A stretch of DNA of 64,000 nucleotides from Camarhynchus parvulus (GCF_901933205.1 NC_044573.1:63727993-63791992); one strand, 5' to 3'; positions 1 to 12,600 are shown, counted from the stretch's first letter. The notes: a model not told the origin generated them from the letters alone. Translations and numbers: made by a program.

Positions 1-243
1 ACAAGTATGAGTAAACTGCAGGCTTGGTCATGTAATTGCTTTATGTTTATGAGCAATTTTGACCATGTGAGCAGATCTAATAGGATTATTTAGGTGGATA
101 CAGTTAGCAAATATTTGCTACCTTAAGCTTTAAAATATCTAAGAGAGAATTTCAGATAACATGTCTCTGTTGTTTAAATTTGGTGTTTAATAATAAAGGT
201 AGTTTCCTATTTTATTTTTTTTTTTATCTCCTTGGTGCCATAG
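1..243 (+). other. MCM9: MCM9 intron, 3' end (partial)
   Basis: This is intron sequence upstream of the first visible MCM9 exon. It is AT-rich and ends in a run of T (about 213-226) followed by ATCTCCTTGGTGCCATAG. That is a usable polypyrimidine tract with an acceptor AG at 242-243. The intron begins outside the window. I see no repeat or other signal in it. Confidence 0.8.
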
Positions 244-389
244 GGGGGTGCACTTCTTGGAGGCATCAATGCCTTACACACTTCATTTCCAGAAAATCCA
301 ATGGAGCAATACCGAACACAGTGTGAAATCATACTGGAGCGGCTGGAGCTGAGAGATCTTCTGCACAAAGAACTACAAAGACTTGACAG
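244..389 (+). CDS. MCM9: MCM9 penultimate coding exon
   Basis: The exon encodes about 48 residues beginning [19 protein letters not shown] and ending ELQRLDR. The match to the vertebrate MCM9 segment ([18 protein letters not shown] in mammals) is close enough to name the gene. MCM9 is an MCM-family ATPase that pairs with MCM8 in a hexameric helicase acting in the nucleus in homologous recombination, interstrand crosslink repair and mismatch repair. This segment lies just after the AAA+ and winged-helix region and includes a predicted helix ([14 protein letters not shown]). The acceptor AG is at 242-243. The donor GT at 390 leaves two bases (AG) that join the A at 2479 to make Arg, so the frame continues exactly into the next exon. 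Without splicing a TAA follows four bases after the donor GT. Upstream exons, with the Walker motifs, are outside the window. Confidence 0.93.
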
Positions 390-2478
390 GTTGTAATACA
401 TGAAGTAACAGACTAATTCAGAAGGGAAACAGAATTTGTTTCACAATATTATCTGCAAGGGACTCCTTTAGAGGACATGGATAATCAGGGAGATTGTTTT
501 AAAATGCATTTAGAGATCATCACAAGATCACTTTTGCCTCTGGGTTATAGAATTTACAAATATTTTAATAAGTTTCCAACTCATATGTCAATATTATACT
601 TAGATAAGTTTCAAAAGTGCTTCTTAGAGTCAAAATACTAGATTCTGTAGCTGAGCAAATAACTTTATATAACTTTTTGCTACTTGTTTGGTAAAATACA
701 GCAGATCTGCTTCATGATTTTTTAATCCACCTTTTGTATTGGGCTTGTCAGGATCCTTCCCTTTCTGTTAATGGAAAATGTAAGCCTGAATCAAACTTCT
801 GTTCTTTTGGGTGATTTTTCTTTTTTACATGCTGTACTTTTCACTGTTGCATCTCTATTTTTCAGCTCACTGCAATAACCTTTGGGAAACCTATTTCTTG
901 GTATTAATAGAAAACTTTTAATGAAAACTGTTAACTTTTAATCTCAGAGAAAAACCCTAGAAGTGGAAGGAAATAAAACTAAAAAAAAATCAAACAAAAA
1001 CCCCACATTTTCTTCCTCAAATGAGATTAAGCTTTAAAGAAACTTGTTTTTCCTTACTGTTAAAGGAAGATAAAAGATTAATTTTGTTAAAATTAATGGA
1101 AACAGCTGGGAGTATTCACTTTTCCTTTGAATATTTTTGAGACTTATTTTGTAAATTATAGTAATGATGTGTTAAATAACCACAGAGTCAACAGAAACAG
1201 ATGAAAGTGAGATATCTTCAACAGACAGACAAAAGCTAGTTTTAAAACAGAGATAATTTATAGGGGTCATGGAAATGCAGGATGGGATGGGAGATCAAAT
1301 ACAAAGAGAAGATCAAGGCTGTGTTTGACCTTCCTGGCAGGAGCTCTCATTACCTGCTCTGAAGCCTTCTAATGATGAGGATTTTCTATTGCCATTCTGT
1401 AGCCTCTTCCATGATTGCTCCACCTAATGCCTATAAAGGTTTTCCCAATATCTCACCAAATGGCCTCTGCTGCAAATTAAGCTGATTTCTTCTTCTCTCT
1501 CTTAAACAGCTTAGGGAGAGCTAAATTAATGTCTTCTTTAAAACAACCCATTCTGTATTACAAGATTTCTTCCATGCATTCCCCCTAAACTGTATTTCAA
1601 TGAAACAAGCATGTATCATATATCTCATCCCTTCCTGATGAGTCATATAATTTCTGCCACCTTCCATTTAAAAATTTAAGACTATACATGTTAGTAAACA
1701 ATTATAGTAATTATTCTAAATATGTCTATACATGTTATATCTCTCCCAGAGCAGAGAAACTGTTTAGCAAAAACCAGATTGCTGTCTGCCTTGGAAAATG
1801 CGTGTTTAGGTACAATAGATGGAGCATCAGCTATTCTGAGATTGGAGGGAACCCTCACTCAAGCACCTCTGTTGTTTTGGAGGGCCCTGATAATGCTGAT
1901 AGCCACAGACAGTGATAATTAAGATTTATAAGTGATTTGAGATGCTTTCATTCTATCATGTTTTTGATATGTTGAGTATACAGTGATTATGGGAGAAACC
2001 CAAAAACAACCGCTGTTCCAAGTAATACCCAGGTTTTCTAATAACTCATGTGAGACTTTACCTGGCTCAGGATAAGATTTAATTAGGTTCCTGTTCTAGA
2101 AGATAGACTTACAGAATATGTAAAACCTGTAAGGCACTCTAGCAATGATTGTAAGTAGTGCAAAGCTTTTTGTGCCATTTTTATTTTTTTCTGTCTGGTT
2201 TCCCAAGGAAATGTAGTTTAGGTTTAGGTTGCTTTCTCTGTCCATCTGCCTTCCTTCTATTGGGGACACTAAATTCTGCCACTTACTGTCAAAGGTGCTG
2301 AAATATCACAGACTGCAACACCAGTCTGTTTCAGAGCTGTATGTGAAACTTAATAATATATTTTGTGACCTACATTATTTGTAGCTTTCCACCAGTCATG
2401 CATATTATTTATCACTAATGCAATGAAGAAAAAAGAAGAAAATTAATTTACTATTGTGGTTTTTTTTCCATTGTGTAG
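390..2478 (+). other. MCM9: Last MCM9 coding-region intron
   Basis: The intron is 2,089 bases long. It starts GTTGTA and ends TTTTTTTTCCATTGTGTAG. The donor is weaker than consensus after position +2, but it keeps the reading frame. The body is AT-rich unique sequence with stop codons in all frames. It holds no recognisable CR1 or LTR fragment, which contrasts with the repeat-bearing DNA downstream of the gene. Confidence 0.85.
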
Positions 2479-3988
2479 ATTGCGAAGGGAAAATTCATGC
2501 CAGCAGCAGCCTGAAGAAACAAATTTCAGTACTACCACAAGGTGCTCAAATGAGGATGCATTTGGGCAGTCAAAGGAAAGGTCTCAGTCAGAACCTTCAA
2601 GTCAAGAAGGGGATAACTCTGGGCCACAGACACCTTTGCTTGAAGGCAGCAGTGAAGGGAATATTCATCTAGAACCCTTGTGCAACCCAGCACATGGTAA
2701 TTACAAAAATCCAAACAGCCTGGCATGGTTTGACAGCATAGAAGAGAACAGCATTGATGCTGAAGAAAATTCTCAGAGGAAGTCTCATGTGCCCAAGATA
2801 TCTCCAAATAATTTGGCTTCAAAAACTTCAGGTTCTGAAGAAAGCTCTGCTTCAATACCAAGGAAGCAAAATGGAATAAGAGAGTCACCAGCAGCTGTGG
2901 ACCTGCATGCTCCTCTGAACCAAAAGGACAAAGTTTCCAAGTTAAGGAGGAAAAGGACTGAAGAACACAACTGTTCTTCCTCAGAAGATAATGTTGCGGA
3001 GCCAGCACCAAGTGCTAGTGTGCAGGATTCAGTTATTAGACAACATGCCTCTAGAAGCTGGAAGAGGCTGCACAGGGAGAAGTCATATGGATTCTTTACA
3101 AGTACACAGGACCCTGAGGCAAAGGCCCTTCCTTCAGTATTACCTGCCTCTGGCCTGGCAGATCTCTCAAGTGATGCAGATTCTGTGCTAAGAGAAGAGA
3201 ACAGCACATCAGTAGCAGCAAAAAGTACAGCAGTTTCCATAAGAAAAAGAAGTAAAGATCAGGTAGTGAAGGAAACAAAGGTTGTGAGTTCCCATGAGCA
3301 AGAAAGTGAAAGTCCCCCAGCTGCTAAACTAGCTAAATTTTCTTTCAGACCAAGGACAAAGCTTGGTCATTCTTCAGAGAAGACAAATGAAGAATTTTCT
3401 CATTTACCAAGTGAGACTATTTTTAAGCCAGGAGAGCAGCTCCAGGGAGAGCAGCTTCCAGAAGAATGCTGCCCACCTGAGAAAAGCAAAATGACATTGA
3501 CTGGCTTAGGAAAATGTAGTTTGGAAAAAGGACCAATTGATAATAAAGGGGTAGAAGAGCAGCAGAGTCAGGCCTTAGGGACAGAGACCAGAGAAAGTGC
3601 ATCAATATGCTCTGATGTCAGTTTTGATGCTGTGCCACCTCCTCCCACTGAGAAGAAAAGGGAGGCAGAGGAGAAACTGGGTGCTCCAAGCACAGGGAAG
3701 GTGCGCTCCAGCACATTAGCTAAGCTCTCCACCTTCTCCTTTGTATCACGTCCTGAGGCAAAATCAGAAACCTCACCTGCTGTTAAGAATGACACCAGCA
3801 AGGAAAACCACAGCCCATCGCTGCAGGTGCATGTGAGCAATCCTAGCAAAAGGAAGAGTTTTGCATTTGGAAATTCTAGTACAGCCAGCATGGTCACAAA
3901 GACATCTCTCTTCTCCATAGCAGAGCTGGATGATGCTACATTAGATTTTGATTGGGATAAAGAGGTTAGGAAAAATCCAAGCACGTAA
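2479..3988 (+). CDS. MCM9: MCM9 terminal coding exon (C-terminal tail)
   Basis: This is a single long exon of about 502 codons ending at TAA 3986-3988. It encodes the low-complexity, Ser/Glu/Lys-rich C-terminal tail that distinguishes MCM9 from MCM2-8. Anchors shared with mammalian MCM9 are a WFDS motif near 2727, AAKLAKFSFRPRTKL at 3320-3364, SSTLAKLSTFSF at 3709-3744, SKRKSFAFG near 3845-3871, and a terminal block SLFSIAELDDATLDFDWDKE. Candidate nuclear-localisation patches are KLRRKR near 2938 and IRKRSK near 3239. A proline run (PPPP) lies near 3637. The tail is known to recruit repair factors, and a BRC-like motif has been reported in the MCM9 C-terminus; my candidate for it here is about 3860-3940. 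The exon is intact with no frameshift. The apparent open frame extends upstream to about 2456, but the acceptor AG at 2477-2478 and the codon phase set the true start at 2479. The tail diverges fast, so family length comparisons are only approximate. Confidence 0.95.
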
Positions 3989-4690
3989 AATTTCTATCCT
4001 CCCAATTATTTAACATGCAGTTCTTCTGAATCTTCACCCTTCTATCACTTGTATCCATGGTTTTCAAAGCATTTAATAGAACCGTCCTGGACCTGTAAAT
4101 ATCTTTCTTTAAGGGCCATATACTTTACGTAAGCAAGAACTGTGTGTGCTGCAGGCCCTATTTGGCTTTTAGTTTTCTCAACTCTTTCCAAGACTGTTTA
4201 TCTCAGTTCACTATTTTGATTGAACTGATGAACCCTAAAGACTTGTATAGCTATGTTCATGTGTCCAGAGTGAGTGATCTTGCAGAAGAGCAGTCTTAAT
4301 TGACCTTATCCTTTATTTCATGTAACACTCAGAACTACACATTATTCAACTTGTCCTTCCAAATGACCGTGCCACTTAAGAAAAATTATGGTGCTCAAGC
4401 TATTGTCGTTATATTTTGTTCATCTGTATGTGCAGTTTGTCTCAGCATAGTTACCAATACTGTGATCTATCATCATGCTATGGTAAATGTTTCTGTATTA
4501 TGAATATCATGACAACTTCGCTTCATCTTTGATTTCTGTGCTCCTTGTCACACAGCTGATGTTGAAAACACAGATTTAGAGCTTTTTGTTTCTGTTTTTT
4601 TACTTTTGGTTTTAAATACACTGGTTCAGATATCTGTGTCTGTGTTCTGGGTCGTTTTATCAACTCTGTAATAAACACACAGTTCCCCAC
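3989..4690 (+). other. MCM9: MCM9 3' UTR
   Basis: About 700 bases lie between the stop codon and the first canonical AATAAA. The stretch is T-rich, lacks repeats and has no long open frame of interest. The end point is inferred from the poly(A) signal, with cleavage expected about 15-20 bases after it. Longer alternative 3' ends cannot be excluded. Confidence 0.7.
4670..4675 (+). terminator. Canonical poly(A) signal of MCM9
   Basis: AATAAA lies in the context CTCTGTAATAAACACACAG, about 680 bases after the MCM9 stop codon. A T/G-bearing stretch (GTGATTGAATGGGAGTTGT) follows about 40 bases downstream and could be the downstream element. It is the first perfect hexamer I see after the stop. Confidence 0.72.
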
Positions 4691-7600
4691 TGCAGAGACA
4701 ACGAGTTTCAGGTGATTGAATGGGAGTTGTCAGTAACCAGGGTAACTTTAATGCAGGCATTAAGCCCTGGCAGATAAACTACACTTCAAACCTAGCAGCA
4801 CAGTGAAGAGCTTTGCTAGTGTAGCTGGGTTCTGAGTCAGATAATGTTTACTTGGATATTTTAATTATTATTGGAGTTTTACTGCTTCTGATCTGTAGTT
4901 TGTCTTCTGTAGCATGCTGCATCTTGTGCCATACATTTGTCTAATGGGAAGTTAATCTACTAATGCATTCCATATTTACAGAGAAAGGTAAGCTTTAATT
5001 TTCTTCTAGTGACTTGCTTGGTATGTTTCTTCTGTGTTTGAATTCTCCGCAGAATATTCTTGTTATAACCTGCAAGGTAAACCGAATGGAGTGGTTGCTT
5101 ACTGCACAGTAAATCCCTTGGGAGACTTGCTAGCAGAAAGATCTGATTCTCTCTTGATTTGCTTAGAAGTAGTTCATTTGAAACCAAGTGAGTTAAAATA
5201 CTGCGGAATTTCAGAGAATTGAGGGAGTGTGAGGCCCAAGTACACTAGAGTGGTACAGTGAAATTATGAGAACACTTAAGGGTAGTGTTGGCTTACTGTT
5301 CAGAGTTCAGCAGAATGACAGAAACATTGCTGTCCAGACAGATTGTGTGGTAGTTCTTCCACTGAAAATGTGCCATTGACCAAAACAAGTGGAATTCACC
5401 CACCTCCCTCCCAAAGCACAAAGCCACCCTATCATGTTCCTCCTCACACCTGTGCCAGGGTGAGGTTGATGTGCACCCATGACCTATTGCCCATGAAAAT
5501 CAGACTTATCCTATGGGCCGCTGTGTCTGCCCTGAAAGAGGGGTCAAGAATTCTGGACCCATGAACATTTGTGATGGTCTTCCTACTTGAACTTTTTGCA
5601 TCAGCCATTTGCATGGTGATCTCTTTTACAGTCAGAAATCCTCTTTCCTAGTTTTTAGGTTTGATGGATGTTACTGGCTGGTCAGTGCAAAGCCAGAACA
5701 TAGCTACTGTCTTTACTAGCCAAGCTTCCAATCCTAAAAATGATATGTTTGAGCACATTAGGACAAGTTTGATAATGCCCTGGAGACTTTCCAGACTTTC
5801 TGGAAAGAGCATGGTTGGATCACCATCTGCCACTTAGATATGTTTTAGGCAGCTAAATCCAAACATAGACTGTATAATTTAGGTAGAGTGAATTTGTCAT
5901 TTTTGGTAGTGTCTTACTGGTGATTAGTTTTTGTGGGATGATATGCTAGATAGTGTATCAGTCAAAAAGAAACTTTTCAGACTCCTGATTAGAAGTAGTC
6001 AGCATACTACTTTATGAAATGGAACAGTGATTCTTTACTGAGCTGAGGTTTTTGAGATTTCCCATTTAGAAGCAAAGAAAAGGAGGCACAGGGACATTCC
6101 ACTGAGCTTGCAGAAAGGCCCATCTTCTCTATACTGCTGGAGGAGAAGTACTGTTGCCTTTCCAAACTGTCTGCAAACAGGTCCTATTCACCCAAGTGTG
6201 AGGGATAAGTAACCTAAAGAATAAATTTGGAAATGCAGGTACTGCTGAGATTCTTTACCAGACCAATTGAAATACTGCTGTTGTGGTACTGCTTCTGATT
6301 CATCGCATGAATGCAGAGCATCCAAACTAAATGAGGAGCTCACAATAATAAGAAAATGATACCTGCTGCTGATGTACTCTCTCCCTCACTGTTGCCATTG
6401 CTACAGAACCCATCAGGGCTTTGGCAGGGAACATTGCTAACTTCTTTCCCTTTATAAACCAACTTCCCTCACAAATAATCACAAGTTTTAATGTTTTCGA
6501 GTGCTACAATAGCCCAATGATTGGAGAATTTAGAGCACTATGGCAGTGACAGTCTGCTGGGCTAACCTACAGATGAATTTTCTTTTTGAGTGCTTTGTGC
6601 AGTCAGGGGGCAGATGAATCACTTCCTGTCAGCCTGTCTTCCTGGCCATGCACTGAGCCATTATCTGTTTTATCACTTGCTTCTCTGAGTCTATGGTCTA
6701 TCAAATCAATTATTATTGAATACACTAGTATTTTATTAGGCTGTGTTCATGGAAGGAGAATATATATGCCTGGTCATGCAATGTCAGTGCAGCTCCCTCC
6801 AGAGCTCCCCTGGCAGGTACTGCCCATCCTATTTAAGGGACTTCTGGAACAGATACCTAGTTCTTAGGCTTGTAAAACAACCCAGAATAGGAATCACTTG
6901 CCATGTAAACACCTTACAAAAACAGCCTTCAGTTCTTTCTAGCACTATGAAAATTTTAAACATGCCACAAAAAATGTGGCAGAAGTTGAACTGAAAAGGG
7001 AGTGTGTGCCATGGGGCTGAGCTCCTCTGCTAACATGTTCTTGTGCTGACCTCCAGCCAGTCTTATTCACCTTTGTGTGATGCTTTTCATTCTAAATAGT
7101 TGGCAAGCAGAAGAAAACCCTACATGGCTGTTTTCTTGTTGTTCGTGTTATTCTTAAGTGGTCTGAATGTTGTGATTCTTGTTGGATACATGAGTTAATG
7201 AGCTAAATATCATAAAGTGATGTGCACCAGGATTACAAATCCAAGTGAGCTAAAGCCAAAGACAAGGCAAAGTCAAACTGAACTGAAACTTCTGATTAGT
7301 GGATTCCATGTGAAGAGATGTCCCAAGTGAGGATATTTAATATCCCATTCTAGAAAGAATGTATTTATTGATGGGAAGATGAGGGAGATCGAGTATTAAG
7401 TGCTCTGTATTTCATGTGAATGAGGCAATAGCTTCATTAATAATGAATAATAATTATGTAATCTCCCTTAGGTATCTGGTGTGCCTTTGCTTATCAATAC
7501 TTTTCTTCCTGTTAGACGGAAGAATAATAATAGTTCCAAGGATTAACACTGTCCTTTACTTAATAAGGAGCACAGCTATTTTAGAAAAGAGTAAAAATGT

Positions 7601-10191
7601 GGTTTTTGTCAAGTTTGACTATTCTGAGCCAATATGTGCAATTAACAATTGTGCACATAATATTTCTCTATGTATCATTGCATAACTACATACACAACAA
7701 TATATGCATAACAAGGGCATATTGTTTAAAAATGTAGATGTTACTGTACAAATAAGATGTATTGTTGCAATGCCATTAGGAAGAGATGTCCTTTGGAGCA
7801 GTGACTTTTCAGTCAGTAACATTTCCTAATTTGAACTCAATAGTCATGAGAGAGTTAGCACGTGTGAAAAGGCAAGGAAAGAAGTATGTGTCATCACAGC
7901 CCCCAGCAGAAAAACTCGTGCAAGCCTGCATGACCATGATCACTCACAAGGTGTTGGCACCTTCTGAATAGCAGGTACCAAGTTCCAAATCATCCTGTTA
8001 CTGCTGTCAACATTATTCCAACTCCATTCTCCCTGGCAACTGAAAGCAGGGGTGAAGAACAGTGGGAGCTGCAAGTTCCCTGATGTAGTCATCTTCTGTG
8101 TTCAGCAGCATCCTTATGCTGCTTGTCTTCATTGCCAGATCCTAGGTGAGTGCACCACATTTTTCCAGAAATGTTACTTGCCTTTCTCTGGAAAGGTTTT
8201 CTTTCTCCATTCAAAGCACCTACTCACCACAACCCACTGTTCATCTGTCAGAACAAAACATCACCAGGAAGAAAAGGAACACTTCTGTAGCTTCAACATG
8301 AGAGGGACAGTCAGCAACTTGAGCAGCTGTACCTGCAGCTCTGCTTCTAGTCCATCTCAGTGGTCTGGAAGCACAGCTCTACTTGAAGGAATCGTGCAGC
8401 TTCACCAGCTTCACTCCCACTCAACACTACCAGGACAGCAGCTTTACTCTGTTCCCACTTTCATGGCAATGAAGAGGTGTAAAAATGTCTTGAATGCAGA
8501 CGTCTGTGTGCTTTACAACCTTGATTTTTAAGAGGTTCTTTTGGATCACACATTGACCTCAGAAACTTTTGTAGTCAGAGTTAAAATGAATTTCCCCTAA
8601 ACTTTCCTCTGAATTTCCCTACAGTATTTTTGGTAAAAAATACTTTTTACAGTGTCTGGCTTATAGTTTCTGAATATTTATGTCTGACATCTCTGTTATA
8701 CGCTATAGCTAATGTTTAACAGTGTCACTGAAAGATCTTTTCCTTTTTTTAAATGAATAACAAAGACCCAAGCCAAAATTATTATAAATACACCATAAAA
8801 TGTTGGAAAGATTGAAAACTTTAAAGTCACTAGTGGGTTATTCCAGTTTTTGCTTGAATCAGAAATTTCCAGTGACCTCAGTGGGATAATTTTCTAATAA
8901 CCTTCACAAGATTCAGCTCAGCACCATGTACTTATGGGTCCATTATCCAGCTGTAAAAATTCAGAACTAAGTACCTTTCTAATCTTTTGAAAGAATCCTT
9001 TTCTTCAAGAAAACTGGAATTGAAAATATTCTATGTTCTCTCCATGAATATAGAGAAAATAGAAAGGTTTTTTCCTATATTAGCAGTTAAAGAAATGTAA
9101 ATTAAATTGTTAAAAAGTTGAAAGTTCCATCTCTAATCACCTCTTGGTGTCACTGGAATGATGATATAATCTAATATAATCATTAGATTTGTAATTACCT
9201 TATTCTGTTAAGTGTTCTCTTGATTTAATCAGCCATGCCTGTAATTACATTATTGCTCTCCCATTAGTATTTTATCAGCCTTATTGAGAGCTGTATACCT
9301 CCACTGTTAACATTTTTTTTGTAGGATACAGTTGATGTGCAGAGCTCAGGTTGGTTGGAATTTATGGCAGCTTAACTGTGAAACCAGTGTGTTTTAGCTA
9401 CAGGAAAATGGGAAGAAAAGTTGTACAATCTATTTTCAGACACCATTCAGAAAAAAACTGGATATAGTGAAATTTTACCTTTTAAAGTTAAGGACCCTGA
9501 GCTCTCTTTAAAGGTAATGAAGACAGTGAAAGCTGAGCAATACCTTGAACAAGGCCTGTTCCTGATGCCTCAGTTCTCTGTGTTTGGCTGGTTTTTAAAT
9601 GGGTGCACATGAAGTGCCCATGGGATTGTGTTGTATGTACAGTGAGCCAACTTAGAGCAGCAAACTCTCAGCTGAAACCCTTTAGTGCCATTTACATACA
9701 TGACAGTAAGAAATTTTTTTTGCATAAAAATAAGGGAAATTCTCGACCATGTAACAGTTAAATGAGGTGCATTAAGGATGACTTTGTGCTGTTTTATGCA
9801 GTGTTTTCACGAGTTCTGGCTTCCTGGTTTACCTTGTTTGTACTTAGTAATGCAGACACTAACATGTATAAAAGCAGTCACATAACATGATTGCATACAT
9901 ATTAGGAATCTGTAGAAAAATTGAGTGATAGGGATATATGCTCACACTAAATACTTGCATGACTATGCATTTGCAAATTCTGAAACTAGACAAAAAAAGA
10001 AACCTTTTCTCTCTTTGTTAGAGGAATGTCAGATTTTTCTCCAATACAACATCAGTTTCCGCAGACATGTGCTCCAATAAGCAGTGCAGTAACTTTATTT
10101 TTTTTTTAATACAATACCTGAAGTTAATTATTTAAATGATAATGAACAATCAGAGAGAAGGAAAAGTGATTGCCTGAAAGTTGCCATAGAA
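4691..10191. other. Intergenic, single-copy, no gene seen
   Basis: This is about 5.5 kb of AT-rich DNA directly downstream of MCM9. Open frames are short and have no protein-like features. I recognise no CR1, LTR, RNA gene or CpG island. The part at about 9130-9300 is unusually rich in TAAT/ATTA cores and is listed separately. Confidence 0.6.
9130..9300. promoter_or_regulatory. AT-rich block rich in TAATTA-type cores (possible enhancer)
   Basis: This stretch has many TAAT/ATTA and GTAATTA words, including two copies of TGTAATTAC (near 9191 and 9240). It also has an inverted pair AATCTAAT (9168-9175) and ATTAGATT (9182-9189). Such clusters can bind homeodomain factors, but AT-rich DNA makes them by chance. 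The regulatory call is only a suggestion. Confidence 0.2.
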
Positions 10192-10213
10192 CCAGCAGAG
10201 GGAGCTCCAAAAT
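10192..10213 (+). promoter_or_regulatory. CTCF-like motif, copy 1
   Basis: CCAGCAGAGGGAGCTCC matches the vertebrate CTCF core (CCASYAGRKGGCRS) except for A instead of C at position 12. The same 22 bases (through the following AAAAT) recur at 18334. Orientation is forward. Binding is inferred from the motif only. Confidence 0.4.
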
Positions 10214-10741
10214 TTCAATTATTTTTTTGTTGAGGGAAACATCCTTGGAGCCGACTGTTGAGAAAAATACTCATCAGTCACTGAACACGATGGCTGTCTG
10301 CACTGCTTCTTCCCTCGTCCCAGGAATCACAACAGCAAAATAATATCACATTTCCTTGGGTAGGAATACTCTCCTGACATGCTAAAAATGTAATTTAAAA
10401 GATCTCTGAGTACCACTGTTTCTTGGAAGAAATAATCATAGTATAATTGTAAGAATCTCAACTTATCGAAGGATATGCTAAACTCTTTCTTAATATATTG
10501 CACGTCAGCACTGCCCTTGTTACCTGAAACCATTGCACTTAACAGTAATCCATGATGAAGACACAAACTTTGACCTTAAATACTCTTTTCCAAACTAAGA
10601 CATATGATATTTAAACAGTGCCATGGCCTGGGTCACACCATGATTTCTTATTTTTAGAATTAGTTCCAATATTATGAGTGCACTGAAGGAACATGGAGCA
10701 TGGAGTCAGCTATGGAGGGCTTTCTTCATGTGCTGCATCAA
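10214..10741. other. Intergenic, nothing recognised
   Basis: Unique AT-rich sequence leading into the CR1 copy that follows. A 79-codon open frame on the - strand has no recognisable features. Confidence 0.55.
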
Positions 10742-11320
10742 GAGCGGCCAGCAGGTGGAGGGAGGTGATCCTCCTCTCTTCCACCCTGGCGAGGCCCCGC
10801 CTGCACTGCTGCGTCCAGCTCTGGGGACCCCAGGTTATGGAGGTTCTGGACCTGTTTGGAGCAGGTCCAGAGGAGGCCACAAAGATGATTAGAGGACTGA
10901 AGCACCTGTCCTATGAAGACAGGCTGAGAGAATTTGGGTTGCCCAACCTAGAGAAGAGAGGGCTCTGGGGGGACCTTAGAGCACCTTCCAGTACCTAAAG
11001 AGGGGCTGCAAGAGAGCTGGAGCAGGACTTGATACAAGGACAGTAGTGACAGGACAAAGGACAGGACAAACTGAAAGAGGATAGATTTAAATCAGATATT
11101 AGGAAGAACTTCATCACTGTGAGGGTAGTAAGCACAGATTGTCCAGAGAAATTGTGGGTACCCCTTCCATGGAAGTGCCAAGTCTCAGCCTTGAGATTGG
11201 ATGGGGCTTTAAGGAGCCTGAACTAGTGAAAGATAATCCCTGCCCATGGCAGGGGGATTGGAACTAGATGACATTTAAGGTATCTCCCAATCCAAACCAT
11301 TCTATGGTTCTATAATCAGG
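10742..11320 (+). mobile_element. CR1 LINE 3' fragment (about 580 bp)
   Basis: This is the longest CR1 copy in the window. It contains the typical reverse-transcriptase end and 3' UTR words in order: CAGGTGGAGGGAGGTGAT, CTGCTGCGTCCAGCTCTGG, GGACCTGTTTGGAGCAGG, CAGAGGAGGCCACAAAGATG, CCTATGAAGACAGGCTGAG, TTAGGAAGAACTTCATCACT and GGAACTAGATGACATTTAAG. The tail is TTCTATGGTTCTATAAT. The element is truncated at its 5' end, as is usual for CR1. Its reading frame is broken by indels and stops, so it is dead. A short open frame over 10693-10998 is only the remnant of the ORF2 C-terminus. Confidence 0.95.
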
Positions 11321-12600
11321 CCAAAAAACCTAATATACCTCAGCAGTTCTCCCTGGCATGGACTCACACAGACCTGGGTGTATGGGCATTACACCTTCCT
11401 CAGCTCCGGGCAAGAAACTGTCCTGACCAAGGAGGAACATTACTGGGAATTATTTCACTGTCAAAATCTCAGGCTGGTTGAAAACCCAGGTGGTTGCAGA
11501 ATGAGCTGGTCAGGTGTTCTCCAGGTCTCTTTTGCTAATGCAGTTAGCAAATGGACTGCTTCTATCCTTTATTATTTCTTTCAGGAAAAGGAACTGGAGA
11601 GACAATAAGCACCCACTCAGCACAATGTATTATCACTGGCAGCTGCACAATTTAAAGCTCCTTGTCAGCAGTGTCCAAGGCAAGGATGGCTTTGGTACCT
11701 CTCATCCTTTCCTCAATAACATGCTTATGCATTAGCATGGGCATTAAGCTGATTAACATGAGCTTAATTGGTAGCAATCCAGGTTTGAGCTGAATGCTCT
11801 CAAAAACTCTCCTTGAATTCTATGGTGGGAAACTTTTCCTCTCTCTGGGAAAAAAAAAAAAAGTTATTCTTTTTCTGATAGCAGCCCACAAAAGTTTCTG
11901 AGTTATGCTCAAATAGCTTTGACCAGTATCATAATCCAAGATCTTTAGATGGGTATTGCCAACTTCTCTGTACCATGTCTTTGCCAACTTCCTTCTTCCA
12001 AGTTAAGACCATAGTAACATACTTTCTGTACCTTGTAATATTTGTATTTGTTTAGTCCTGGTTCCTGGTGAAGTAGCTACCACTCTCCAGCTTTTTTCTG
12101 GTGGCCTGCGAATGTTTCGGCTAAGGAGTCCGTTACTGAGCCCTAATGCTTCCCTGCCTTTCAAATTAAAACTCCACAGAATTCAGCCAGTTTGCTCCCT
12201 GCCACACTTATCTAATACTCACAGAAGTGATGACAGTCAGCTCATCAGCAAGGCTGGGCTGGGACCTCTGGGATCTGGGGACAGAATTATCAAGGCTTTT
12301 GCCTTGCACAAATGTGAGGTGTAAATTGAAACTCCAGCATCTGGATTGTATCTGTAATACAATCCTAGTTGCTTTCAACTTCTGTTTAAAAGTTTTCAAC
12401 AGTTCCTTAATCAGTGGGCCTTCACTGCTTTGCTAGCAGTTCCTCCCAGCAGGCATCTCTACCCTGCTGGCTGAGCCTGGCTCTCAGCTGTGCTGGGAAC
12501 CACCTGTGCCTGCTGCTTTGGGCACTTTGTGGTCCAAGCTCCAAGGAGCAGGGCCTGGGGAGCTTGCCTGTATCTGACACTTCAGCACAGGTTCCAGACA
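11321..12600. other. Intergenic, nothing recognised
   Basis: Unique sequence between two CR1 copies. It has an A-run at 11849-11861 and a small inverted repeat around CATGCTTATGCATTAGCATG (about 11719). I find no gene. Confidence 0.55.

Noticed and set aside
2532..3984. Open frames antisense to the MCM9 last exon (up to 159 codons)
   Set aside because: They are shadows of the conserved + strand exon.
10693..10998. Open frames over the CR1 copy
   Set aside because: Remnant of the CR1 reverse-transcriptase end, broken by stops and indels. Not a host gene.
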